Assembly: GCF_009674565.1 (NCBI RefSeq)
Contig: NZ_WKJL01000001.1
Coordinates: 124,001 to 188,000, forward strand
Length of the DNA: 64,000 bases
Direction: 5' to 3'
Origin: Duganella aquatilis
Lineage (GTDB): Bacteria > Pseudomonadota > Gammaproteobacteria > Burkholderiales > Burkholderiaceae_D
Shown: positions 46,782 to 54,919 of the stretch, piece after piece
How the letters are laid out: every line of letters starts with the position of its first letter
How positions within the stretch are numbered: the stretch's first letter is position 1
Notes under the pieces: model-generated
The model's input: the letters and a program-made list of their open reading frames with translations, nothing else
Database searches by the model: none
Told to the model about the DNA's origin: nothing
Program-made: the position numbers and the translations under genes

Positions 46782-47632
46782 ATCTGACGATCAACTGCAT
46801 AATTGTCCACCGATATTCCTTGCGGTGTTAGGGGCGGTGTTTTGGTTTAGGTGGATGCATGGGATCTTGATCGGCGTTGGCCGTGAGCGGCCTTTTGTGT
46901 TTCACAGGGAGTGGGGGCGCTCTTTTTTCCGCAATCCCACTCCATCGAAGATCACATGCAGTACCGTGCCGCAATCCTGAATTTCGCTGCGCACTCGCGA
47001 CGCGGCCGGCTCTTCAAGTCTCATATCCACAGTGCACGGCAAGCCCATATTCAAGCCTACAGCGCTAGAGGGGGGTAGCTGCGCTGGCAACATGCGCACC
47101 ATCGGATTGCGAACTCCGCCATACGATCCTACCACGCCTATTGTCGGAGGGCGGCTCCGCTCTCGTCACAAGCAAATCGTCCGGACCTACTCATCCATCG
47201 TCAGACTGAGAGCAGGAGTCAGCAGATCTGTAAGGCGCGTGTACACCGGTGCGCGATGCCGGGGATATGCGGCCCTCTTCGGGGGCGTGCGTTATCCCAA
47301 GCTGTTCCAATGTCTATGCATGTAGACGAAATCTCCCGCCGCCATGTTCGTAAGTACATCTGGGCGTTCGATCAGTAGCGACCACGCACGGCTAATTGGC
47401 CGAGCGGGGGAGGGGACTCGACATGGTCAATTCGGCAAGAAAATGAACAGATAGCGCAGCATGCGTGATGGCGTCAAGGAGGCGCTGGGCTGTGCTGCCT
47501 TGATCACTTCCTCGAAACTGGAAATAAAGATTGATCCGTTCGGACTAATGCACTGTCATTAAGCCGTCACTGCGATGCCTTAATATGCAAATTGCAATAT
47601 TGAAAGCAATTTACTAACGACAGGACAGCACA
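46782..47632. other. Intergenic stretch without a recognisable gene
   Basis: No gene is supported. Just after the immunity gene, GGCCG (46879-46883) pairs with CGGCC (46888-46892) around TGAG and four T follow, a weak terminator. A minus-strand frame at 46902-47135 is open but unrecognised. No repeat of the guaA 3' end was found here, so the island's right boundary is not fixed. The sequence ends at the exeM-like gene's short leader. Confidence 0.5.
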
Positions 47633-50620
47633 ATGAAAACCAATACGATCCTGGCCGCCGCCCTGGCGGCTGCCTTCTCGGCGCCCGCGCTGGCGGCCTC
47701 GCCGGTGGTGATCTCCCAGGTCTACGGCGGCGGCGGCAATTCCGGCGCCACCATCAAGAACGACTTTATCGAACTGTTTAACCGCAGCGATGCCGCTGTC
47801 GACATCAGCGGCTGGAGCGTTCAATATGCCAGCGCTGCGGGCACCAGCTGGCAGGTGACTAAACTGAGCGGCAAGACCGTGCTGCAGCCGGGCCAGTATT
47901 TCCTCGTGCAAGAGAGCGCTGGCACCGGCGGCACCGTAGACCTGCCAACGCCGGACGCGTCGGGCACTCTGGCGCTGAGCGGCACCACCGGCAAAGTGGC
48001 GCTGGTCGCCAACGGCAACGCGCTGTCCGGGGCCGCGCCTGCCGTCGGCACGTTTGCCGACCTGCTGGGTTTCGGCAGCGCCGGCTATTTTGAAGGCTCG
48101 GTCGGTCCTGGTTTGAGCAACACCACCGCCGCGCTGCGCGCCAACGGCGGTTGCGCCGACACCGACAACAACGGCAACGATTTCACCACTGGCGCACCGG
48201 CGCCACGCAACAGCGCCAGTCCGCTGAACGCCTGCGGCGTGCCGCAGCAACCGCCGATCGTCGCGACTTGCCCGGCCAACCTGTCGCTGGCCTTCGGCAT
48301 CAATGGCGGCGCCGACATCAGCGCCACCGACGCTGATGGCACGGTCAACAGCGCGGTGATCACCTCGGCGGCTGTGCCTGGCATCAGCCTGATCAACTTC
48401 CTGGCCGCCACGGGCGCCGGCGGCACCGCCACCGCCCGTCTCAGCATCGCCGCCAGCGTACAGGCCGGCAGCTATCCTGTCACCATCAAGTTCGCCAACG
48501 ACCAATCGCAAGACGCGACTTGCGCGATCAGTGTCAGCGTCGCCGCGCCAGCTGCGATCAGCCACACGATTCCGCAAATCCAGGGTCCAGGCAATACCAG
48601 CCCGTACGCCAATACCGTGCAGACCACCGAAGGTGTGGTCACCGCCAAAGTCGGCTCCGGCTTCTTCATTCAGGATCCGGACGGTGACGGCAACCCGCTG
48701 ACCTCGGACGGCCTGTTCATCTTCACCACCGCCGCCAACATCGGCACGGTGCAGGTGGGCGACAAGATCCGCATCAGCGGCTCGATCATTGAATACACGC
48801 CAAGCGCCGCCACCCGTTCGTACACCGAGATGCAGAACGTGACCGCGATCGTCAAGCTGGCCAGCGGCATCAGCATCACGCCGACCAACATCCAGCTGCC
48901 GTACGCCAACCTGGGCCAGGTGGAAGGCATGCTGGTGCGCTTCACTAATCCGCTGACCGTGTCGCAGCTGGAATACCTCGGCGACCGTGGCGAAGTCACG
49001 CTGTCTTCGGGCCGTCTGGAGATCGCCTCAAACCGTTATCGTCCGCGCACTCCGGAAGCGATTGCCCAGGCCGCCGCCAATCAGCTCAACCAGATCATTC
49101 TGGACGACGGCATCTTCGTCACGCCTACCGTGATCCCATACCTGGGCGAAGATGGCTCGCTACGCGCCGGCGACACCGTCTCCGGCCTGACCGGTGTGGT
49201 CGACTTTGGCGCCAAGGGCGGTGGCGGCGCAGCATTCAAGCTGCAGCCGACTGAAGCCCCGGTGTTCTCGCAGGATAACCCGCGCACCGACCCGCCAGTG
49301 CTGGCAGCCGGCAACGTCAAAGTCGCCAGCGCCAACGTGCTGAACTACTTCACCACCTTCACCAACGGCACCGATGTCGAAGGCAACTCCAACGTTGGCT
49401 GCACACTGGGCAGCAGCACCGCCAAGTCCAACTGCCGTGGCGCCGACAACCTGAATGAGTACGTCCGCCAGAACACCAAGATTGTCGGCGAACTCAAAGC
49501 CATTAACGCCGACGTGTTTGGTCTGATGGAAATCCAGAACAGTGGCGACTACACCGTGACCAAGCTGGTCGATTCGCTCAACGAAGCGATTTCGCCCGGC
49601 ACCGGCATCAAGACCTACGCGGTGGTGCCGAAGCCGGCCGCCACCGGCACCGACGCGATCCGCGTGGCGATGATTTACAAACCATCGGCGCTGACCCCGG
49701 TCGGCGGCGCGCTGTCCGACGCCGACGCCATCAACAACCGCCCACCGATGGCGCAGACCTTCCGTGCCAACAATGGCGCCAAGTTCACGCTGGTGGTCAA
49801 CCACCTGAAGTCGAAGGGTAGCTGCCCGAGCGGCACCGGCGCTGACGCTGACCAGAACGACAGCCAGAGCTGCTGGAACGCCACCCGCATCCAGCAGGCC
49901 AATCGCCTGATGAATGCCTTCGTGCCGCAAGTAGTGGCCGCCGCCGGCGACGCTAAAGTGCTGCTGATCGGCGACTTCAACTCCTACGGCATGGAAGATC
50001 CGATCGCCGCCATCACTGCGACCGGCTTCGTCAACCAGCTGGAGCGCTTCGTGCGCGGCAGCGGTGGCATGCCGTACTCGTTCGTCTTCAACGGCGAATC
50101 GGGCTATCTGGACCACGCACTGGCCAGCGCCGCGCTGAGTGCGCAAGTGGTGGGCGCGGCGGAATGGCATAACAACGCCGACGAACCGCCGGTGGTCGAC
50201 TACAACACCGACGGCAAGCCGGAGGACAAGTTCACCAGCGCGCCATACCGCGCATCCGACCACGATCCGGTGGTGATCAGCCTGAATCTGGCGGCGCCGA
50301 ACACCGACGTCACCGCCAGCGTCAAGGCAGTCGCTTCGGGCCTGGTGTTTGCCCGCGCCAGCAACCAATGGACCGGCACGCTGACCATCACCAACACCAG
50401 CGGTGCGGCGCTGAGCGGCCCGTTGCAGCTGTCGTTGGGCGGCCTGCCTGCCGGTGTGACCCTGGTCAACGCCAGCGGCAACCGCAGCGGTGTACCGTAC
50501 ATCACCGCCAACACCAGCAGCCTGGCGGCTGGCGCGTCGCTGACGGTGCCAGTGACCTTCAGCAAGACCGGGACTGCCGCCATCAGCTACACCACCCAAG
50601 TTTTCAGCGGTACTTTCTAA
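47633..50620 (+). CDS. ExeM/NucH-family extracellular endonuclease
   Basis: This 995-residue exported protein has a signal peptide (cleaved near A-L-A-A), a lamin-tail domain (about 22-170, Q-V-Y-G-G-G-G-N-S-G), an OB-like domain (about 310-430), and an endonuclease/exonuclease/phosphatase domain (about 560-885) with L-M-E-I-Q-N, N-H-L-K-S-K-G, I-G-D-F-N-S-Y and S-D-H-D-P-V (H877). The C-terminal 100 residues form a beta-sandwich that ends without a PEP-CTERM tail. ExeM of Shewanella is a secreted nuclease. It probably degrades extracellular DNA. A PEP-CTERM gene follows after 6 bp. Confidence 0.92.
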   Translation: MKTNTILAAALAAAFSAPALAASPVVISQVYGGGGNSGATIKNDFIELFNRSDAAVDISGWSVQYASAAGTSWQVTKLSGKTVLQPGQYFLVQESAGTGGTVDLPTPDASGTLALSGTTGKVALVANGNALSGAAPAVGTFADLLGFGSAGYFEGSVGPGLSNTTAALRANGGCADTDNNGNDFTTGAPAPRNSASPLNACGVPQQPPIVATCPANLSLAFGINGGADISATDADGTVNSAVITSAAVPGISLINFLAATGAGGTATARLSIAASVQAGSYPVTIKFANDQSQDATCAISVSVAAPAAISHTIPQIQGPGNTSPYANTVQTTEGVVTAKVGSGFFIQDPDGDGNPLTSDGLFIFTTAANIGTVQVGDKIRISGSIIEYTPSAATRSYTEMQNVTAIVKLASGISITPTNIQLPYANLGQVEGMLVRFTNPLTVSQLEYLGDRGEVTLSSGRLEIASNRYRPRTPEAIAQAAANQLNQIILDDGIFVTPTVIPYLGEDGSLRAGDTVSGLTGVVDFGAKGGGGAAFKLQPTEAPVFSQDNPRTDPPVLAAGNVKVASANVLNYFTTFTNGTDVEGNSNVGCTLGSSTAKSNCRGADNLNEYVRQNTKIVGELKAINADVFGLMEIQNSGDYTVTKLVDSLNEAISPGTGIKTYAVVPKPAATGTDAIRVAMIYKPSALTPVGGALSDADAINNRPPMAQTFRANNGAKFTLVVNHLKSKGSCPSGTGADADQNDSQSCWNATRIQQANRLMNAFVPQVVAAAGDAKVLLIGDFNSYGMEDPIAAITATGFVNQLERFVRGSGGMPYSFVFNGESGYLDHALASAALSAQVVGAAEWHNNADEPPVVDYNTDGKPEDKFTSAPYRASDHDPVVISLNLAAPNTDVTASVKAVASGLVFARASNQWTGTLTITNTSGAALSGPLQLSLGGLPAGVTLVNASGNRSGVPYITANTSSLAAGASLTVPVTFSKTGTAAISYTTQVFSGTF

Positions 50621-50626
50621 GGATAG

Positions 50627-51277
50627 ATGAACATGTTTAACACTTCTTTGACTTTGCGCCGCGGCCTGCTGGCATTGGCCCTGAGCGCGTGCGCCAGCCT
50701 GGCCTTGGCGGAGACTTTCCACATCGAACTGAACACGTCGAGCTTGAGCGGCGACGGCTGGATCGAGCTGCAATTTAATCCGGGCAATTTCAGCTCGATG
50801 ACCGCAGCCTCGGTCACGCTGAGCGACTTCGTCGGCTTTGGCAGCAGCAGTAACGCGCAGATCAATGGTGCCGTCAGCGGCTCGCTGAGCAGCGGCTACA
50901 CCATCAGTAACACCGATGCCGGCGGCTGGAACGACCTGTTCCATTCGGTCAACTACAGCGGCGGCAAGATCGCCTTCAACGTCAGCTTCAGTGGCGCGGC
51001 TGATCCGGCGCAGAGCGCGTCCGGCTCGGTGTTCGCGGTGGGCTTGTACGGCGCGGACGGCTTGACGCCGGTGGGCACTACCGACCCGAGCAGTTCGCTG
51101 GTGCAGCTGAACTGGTACGCCGGCAAGACCGCCAACGCCGGTAACATCGTCGCCACGCCGCTAGTCAACAGTCTGCCGACTACCGTAAGCGCCGTACCGG
51201 AGCCGACGAGCTGGGCGCTGATGGCCGCCGGTCTGGCGTTGCTGGGCTTTGTGCGCCGTCGCCACCGAGCGGTTTAA
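50627..51277 (+). CDS. PEP-CTERM exported protein (NF038129-like)
   Basis: This 216-residue protein has a signal peptide (cleaved near L-A-L-A-E), a beta-rich mature part starting T-F-H-I-E-L-N-T-S-S-L, and the sorting signal V-P-E-P-T-S-W-A-L-M-A-A-G-L-A with R-R-R-H-R. Its pattern resembles the NF038129 group of small PEP-CTERM proteins. It follows the nuclease after 6 bp with an AAGGA site, so the two are probably co-expressed, which suggests a shared extracellular role, for instance in matrix or DNA handling. Confidence 0.85.
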   Translation: MNMFNTSLTLRRGLLALALSACASLALAETFHIELNTSSLSGDGWIELQFNPGNFSSMTAASVTLSDFVGFGSSSNAQINGAVSGSLSSGYTISNTDAGGWNDLFHSVNYSGGKIAFNVSFSGAADPAQSASGSVFAVGLYGADGLTPVGTTDPSSSLVQLNWYAGKTANAGNIVATPLVNSLPTTVSAVPEPTSWALMAAGLALLGFVRRRHRAV

Positions 51278-51390
51278 GCAATGCTTAACAAAAATATGAT
51301 TTATATCGCAGGCCTCTAAATTGGCGATGGAAATCATATTAGTAAAGCCACATTGCTTAATGCATAGTGTTTCCTTTACGGGGAACCACT

Positions 51391-52086
51391 ATGCCAGCCG
51401 CTCATATTCTCATCATCGAAAGCACGCCAGCGATCCAGGAGCTCATCGCGCTCAATCTGGGTATGGCGGGTTATCAGATCAGCCGTGCCGCCGATGCCGA
51501 CAATGCCATGCTGGTGCTGGAAGACAGCCTGCCAGACTTGCTGCTGCTGGACTGGAATTTGCCGGGGCAATCGGGGGTTTCGCTGGTGCGCCGACTGCGC
51601 GCGCAAACACGCAGCCGCAGCCTGCCGATCATGATGGTGAGTGCGCGTTGCGGCGAGGCGGACAAGATCATGGCGCTGGAAAGCGGCGCCGACGACTATA
51701 TGACCAAACCATTCAGCCCGCGCGAGATGGTGGCGCGGGTGCAATGCCTGTTGCGGCGGTCGCACGTGGTGACCGCCGCCGCGCCGCTGCAACTGGCCGG
51801 CCTGCGGCTCGATCCGGGAACGCAGCGGGTAACGGCCGGCACGCGAGAATTGGCGCTCGGCCGGGTCGAGTTCAAGCTGCTGAATTTTCTGATGAGCCAT
51901 CCGGAGCGGGTGCATACGCGCGCCCAGTTGCTGGACCAGGTGTGGGGTACGGCCGCCTATCTGGACGAGCGCACCGTCGACGCCCACGTCGGCAGGCTGC
52001 GCAACGCTTTACAGCCGAGTGGCTGCCAGCTCCGCATCGAAACCGTGCGTGGCAGCGGCTATCGCTTCGTGGCGGTGCCGGCATGA
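51391..52086 (+). CDS. OmpR/PhoB-family response regulator (orphan)
   Basis: This 231-residue regulator has a receiver domain with phosphoacceptor D in L-L-L-L-D-W-N-L-P-G (about residue 53), lysine in D-D-Y-M-T-K-P-F, and a winged helix (about 130-228) ending V-D-A-H-V-G-R-L-R-N and G-S-G-Y-R-F, as in PhoB. No histidine kinase gene is near. The start at 51391 has GGGGAA upstream; a GTG 24 bp earlier is less likely. Its stop overlaps the epsA start (ATGA), so it is coupled to a LuxR-type regulator. Confidence 0.88.
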   Translation: MPAAHILIIESTPAIQELIALNLGMAGYQISRAADADNAMLVLEDSLPDLLLLDWNLPGQSGVSLVRRLRAQTRSRSLPIMMVSARCGEADKIMALESGADDYMTKPFSPREMVARVQCLLRRSHVVTAAAPLQLAGLRLDPGTQRVTAGTRELALGRVEFKLLNFLMSHPERVHTRAQLLDQVWGTAAYLDERTVDAHVGRLRNALQPSGCQLRIETVRGSGYRFVAVPA

Positions 52087-52892
52087 GCATGGAACAGCTG
52101 GTCATCCTCAGCAACCTGGAGCAGGAGTATTTGCTGCACGCCATCGAAGCGGTCCTGCAGGTACAGGGCGCGCGCCAGTTCTTCCTGTGGACCCAGGGGC
52201 AGTTGCAGGCGCTGCTACCGCACCAGGTGCTGGTCGGCCTGCAGTTTGGCGCGCAGGAGGAACTACAGCACATCGAATGCCTGCACGGCACGGTGCTGGA
52301 AGCCGGCCTGCGCCACCGCCTATGCAGCCCGGACGACGGGTTGGCGCTGCGTCTGGCTCGACACTGCCGCACCAATGGCGGCCGCTTGCCGGCGATGCTG
52401 GACGCGGGGCCGCACGCCGATCCGCTGAAAGCAGGGGCGGGGCTGGCGGCGTTTCAGGGTGAGTTGCGCGAACTGGGGCTGGAGAACATGCTGCTGCATG
52501 GCAGCGAGCGCCTGCCGGGCGGTACCACCTTCTTCGTGATGTTCGGCCTGCCACACCGGCCGCGTCCGCGCCACGCATATTTTCTGCAGTTGCTGCTGCC
52601 ATATCTGCACATCACACTGCAACGCATCAGCCGCCAGCAGGCGCAGGAGCGTTTCGGCACGCTGACGCGACCGGTCAGTGCACGCGAGGCGGAGATTCTG
52701 CATTGGGTACGCGAAGGAAAGAGCAATGAGGAGATCGGCATCATCCTCAGTATTAGTGGCCTCACGGTCAAGAATCACCTTCAGCGCTTGTATCGGTTGC
52801 TGGGGGTATCCAACCGCGCGCAGGCGGTTGCCCGCGCCATTGCCCTGCAACTATTCGACCGCATCCCGCTGCTGCTGGCGCGCGCGGCCTAA
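52083..52892 (+). CDS. epsA: EpsA-like LuxR-type transcriptional regulator
   Basis: This 269-residue protein has an N-terminal variable sensor-like domain (about 1-195) and a C-terminal LuxR/GerE helix-turn-helix (V-S-A-R-E-A-E-I-L-H-W-V-R-E-G-K-S-N-E-E-I, then G-L-T-V-K-N-H-L-Q-R-L-Y). Relatives named EpsA (TIGR03020) control exopolysaccharide and PEP-CTERM genes. Overlap with the response regulator gene suggests the two share a signal. It lies just upstream of the secretion operon but 374 bp apart. Confidence 0.8.
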   Translation: MSMEQLVILSNLEQEYLLHAIEAVLQVQGARQFFLWTQGQLQALLPHQVLVGLQFGAQEELQHIECLHGTVLEAGLRHRLCSPDDGLALRLARHCRTNGGRLPAMLDAGPHADPLKAGAGLAAFQGELRELGLENMLLHGSERLPGGTTFFVMFGLPHRPRPRHAYFLQLLLPYLHITLQRISRQQAQERFGTLTRPVSAREAEILHWVREGKSNEEIGIILSISGLTVKNHLQRLYRLLGVSNRAQAVARAIALQLFDRIPLLLARAA

Positions 52893-52935
52893 AAGAGCTG
52901 CACGCCGGAGCGCGCAGCTTGCTGTTCACCGACAC

Positions 52936-52959
52936 GCACACCGACATTGCGGTGTGCGG
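52936..52959 (+). terminator. Hairpin downstream of epsA
   Basis: CGCACACCG (52936-52944) pairs perfectly with 52951-52959 around ACATTG. There is no T-run. It may mark the end of the regulator operon. The rest of 52893-53196 holds no clear gene; one short minus-strand frame was rejected. Confidence 0.4.
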
Positions 52960-53196
52960 GCGGCACCGTGCGCCAGTGGAGTCGGGCTGTTGGTTCCCGC
53001 CAGCAGGACGGTGGTGGCGGTGATGTCGATCGGTTGCAGGAACTGGACGCCGCCGATGTGGTGTTGACCTGTTTCTATGCTGTACAAAAAAACTAACGTT
53101 GCAATTGTGGTACGCACTAAATGGATTTTTGAGTATATTCGCGCACGCGAAAAATCTCGCCTGCCGTTTCAAGATGCAAAAAGAAAAAGATTGTCG

Positions 53197-53249
53197 CGGT
53201 GGCAAACTGCTGGTAGCCTCTGTCCGTTGGTGCAGAGGCCAATACACCG
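53197..53249 (+). promoter_or_regulatory. Structured 5' leader of the secretion operon
   Basis: An outer stem CGGTG (53197-53201) with CACCG (53245-53249) encloses a hairpin GCCTCTG (53216-53222) with CAGAGGC (53233-53239). The GAGGAG ribosome site begins just after the outer stem. The nesting suggests a regulatory leader. Upstream, TATATT at 53134-53139 is a possible -10 box without a good -35. Confidence 0.4.
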
Positions 53250-53266
53250 TGGAAGAGGAGTGTTTT

Positions 53267-53701
53267 GTGGCAAAGAATTATGTAGCTAAGGCAGCACGCA
53301 CGGCTGGTTTCACCCTGCTGGAACTGTTGGTGGTGATCGTTATCATTGGCCTGTTGGCCGCGTACGTGGGGCCAAAGTATTTCGCGCAACTGGGAAAGTC
53401 CGAAGTGACGATCGCCAAGGCGCAAATCGAAGCCTTCGAGAAATCGCTGGACACCTTCCGTCTCGACGTGGGCCGCTACCCGACCACTGAGGAAGGCCTG
53501 AATGCGCTGGTCGCCGGCCCGGTCGCCGCCGGCGCCAAATGGAACGGCCCTTACCTGAAGAAGGGCGTACCACTGGATCCATGGGGCCACCCTTATCAAT
53601 ACAAGGCGCCGGGCAGCAAGTCCGAGTTCGACATTACGTCGCTAGGCCGGGACGGCCAGCCGGGCGGCAGCGGCGAGGACGCCGATATCACCTCGCAATA
53701 A
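53267..53701 (+). CDS. gspG: GspG-type major pseudopilin
   Basis: This 144-residue protein has a short basic leader and a prepilin site: R-T-A-G/F-T-L-L-E-L-L-V-V, cut after G14, with glutamate at mature position 5. The helix continues I-V-I-I-G-L-L-A-A-Y-V-G-P-K, then the GspG loop R-Y-P-T-T-E-E-G-L-N-A-L and D-P-W-G-H-P-Y and the calcium-type end (G-G-S-G-E-D-A-D-I). The GTG at 53267 is chosen for the GAGGAG site 7 bp upstream; another GTG at 53249 would lengthen the leader. It is the first gene of the secretion operon. Confidence 0.92.
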   Translation: MAKNYVAKAARTAGFTLLELLVVIVIIGLLAAYVGPKYFAQLGKSEVTIAKAQIEAFEKSLDTFRLDVGRYPTTEEGLNALVAGPVAAGAKWNGPYLKKGVPLDPWGHPYQYKAPGSKSEFDITSLGRDGQPGGSGEDADITSQ

Positions 53702-53728
53702 CCTACGCCGCCCGAAAGTCGATTCGCC

Positions 53729-54919
53729 ATGCAGTTCGATGTCCGTACCCTATCGGCCGAGATGGTCATTTCCCATCTGGTGATCGATGGCCGCGACGAA
53801 GCCGATGCGCGCCGCCAGGTGGAGGCACGCGGGCTGTTCGTCAGCGCCATCACGCCAGTGCGGGCCGGCCTGCCGGGACGCGGCGGCAAGCGCCGTGCGC
53901 TCTCGCTGGTGCTGTTCAGCCAGGAGTTGCTGGCCTTGCTGATGGCAGGCCTGGGCATCGTTGAAGGGCTGGAAGCGCTGCTCGAAAAAGAAAGCAACCT
54001 TGCCACGCGGGACGCGCTGGAACGGCTACTGGCCGGCCTGCGCGAGGGACAGCGGTTTTCCGCCGTGCTGGCGGAACAGCCGGACCTGTTCCCGCCGCTG
54101 TACGTGGGCATCGTCAAGGCGGCCGAGGGCACCTCGGACTTGCCACGCTCGCTGTCGCGCTTCATCGATTACCAGCAGCGCATCGACCTGGTGCGCAGCA
54201 AGCTGGTATCGGCGGCGATTTATCCGTGCATCCTGTTACTGGTCGGCGGCGGCGTCAGCCTATTCCTGATCAGCTACGTGGTACCGCGCTTTGCCGAGGT
54301 CTATCAGGGGGCGGGCCGCGACCTGCCGTGGCTGTCGCAGCAGATGCTGAACTGGGGCCAGTTCGCCGGTGCGCACACCACGCTGCTGCTGGCCGGCATT
54401 GCCGCTGCGCTGGCGGCGCTGGCGCTGGGCCTGCGCCAGATGTTGGCCAGCGGCGGCGTGGTGCGCCTGCTGGGCACACTGCCCGGCATCGGCGAGCGGG
54501 TGCACATCTACGAGTTATCGCGGCTGTATCTGACGCTCGGCATGCTGAGCGAAGGCGGCATCACCATCGTGCAGGCGATCGACACCGTGCAAGGCATGGT
54601 ATCGGCCGGCATGCGCCAGAGCCTCCAGTCGGCGCGCGGCGCGGTGGAAGCGGGGCTGCCGCTGTCGACCGCGTTCGAAGCGAGCCGGCTGACCACGCCG
54701 ATTTCGCTGCGCATGCTGCGCGTGGGCGAGCGCACCGGCGACATGGGGCCGATGCTGACCCAGTCGGCGGCCTTTTACGACGGCGAAATCAGTCGCTGGA
54801 TCGAACGGTTCACGCGCACATTTGAACCGCTGCTGATGGCCGCCATCGGCCTGGTGGTGGGCGCTATCGTGGTGCTGCTGTACATGCCGATCTTTGATCT
54901 GGCGGGAGATATGTCATGA
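53729..54919 (+). CDS. gspF: GspF-type inner-membrane platform protein
   Basis: This 396-residue protein has the GspF/PilC fold: an N-terminal domain with S-Q-E-L-L-A-L-L-M-A-G-L-G near residue 70, two GspF repeats, and hydrophobic segments near 170-195 (Y-P-C-I-L-L-L-V), 215-240 and the end (A-A-I-G-L-V-V-G-A-I-V-V). It anchors the pseudopilus and contacts the ATPase. It lies 27 bp after gspG and overlaps gspE by 4 bp. Confidence 0.92.
   Translation: MQFDVRTLSAEMVISHLVIDGRDEADARRQVEARGLFVSAITPVRAGLPGRGGKRRALSLVLFSQELLALLMAGLGIVEGLEALLEKESNLATRDALERLLAGLREGQRFSAVLAEQPDLFPPLYVGIVKAAEGTSDLPRSLSRFIDYQQRIDLVRSKLVSAAIYPCILLLVGGGVSLFLISYVVPRFAEVYQGAGRDLPWLSQQMLNWGQFAGAHTTLLLAGIAAALAALALGLRQMLASGGVVRLLGTLPGIGERVHIYELSRLYLTLGMLSEGGITIVQAIDTVQGMVSAGMRQSLQSARGAVEAGLPLSTAFEASRLTTPISLRMLRVGERTGDMGPMLTQSAAFYDGEISRWIERFTRTFEPLLMAAIGLVVGAIVVLLYMPIFDLAGDMS

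Noticed and set aside
46902-47135. Minus-strand open frame after the immunity gene
   Set aside because: Seventy-seven codons without a recognised domain or ribosome site in otherwise empty DNA; not enough support for a gene.
38690-47632. Duplicate of the guaA 3' end as attR
   Set aside because: I looked for a second copy of the last bases of guaA through the island and found none, so the right island boundary is left open.
52926-53117. Small minus-strand coding frame after epsA
   Set aside because: It has no ribosome site, no recognisable motif and lies across the hairpin; judged chance.
53140-53260. Class I cyclic-di-GMP (GEMM) riboswitch
   Set aside because: GGCAAAC and GGTAGCC stretches suggested it, but the remaining conserved sequences and stem layout do not match, so it is reported only as a structured leader.
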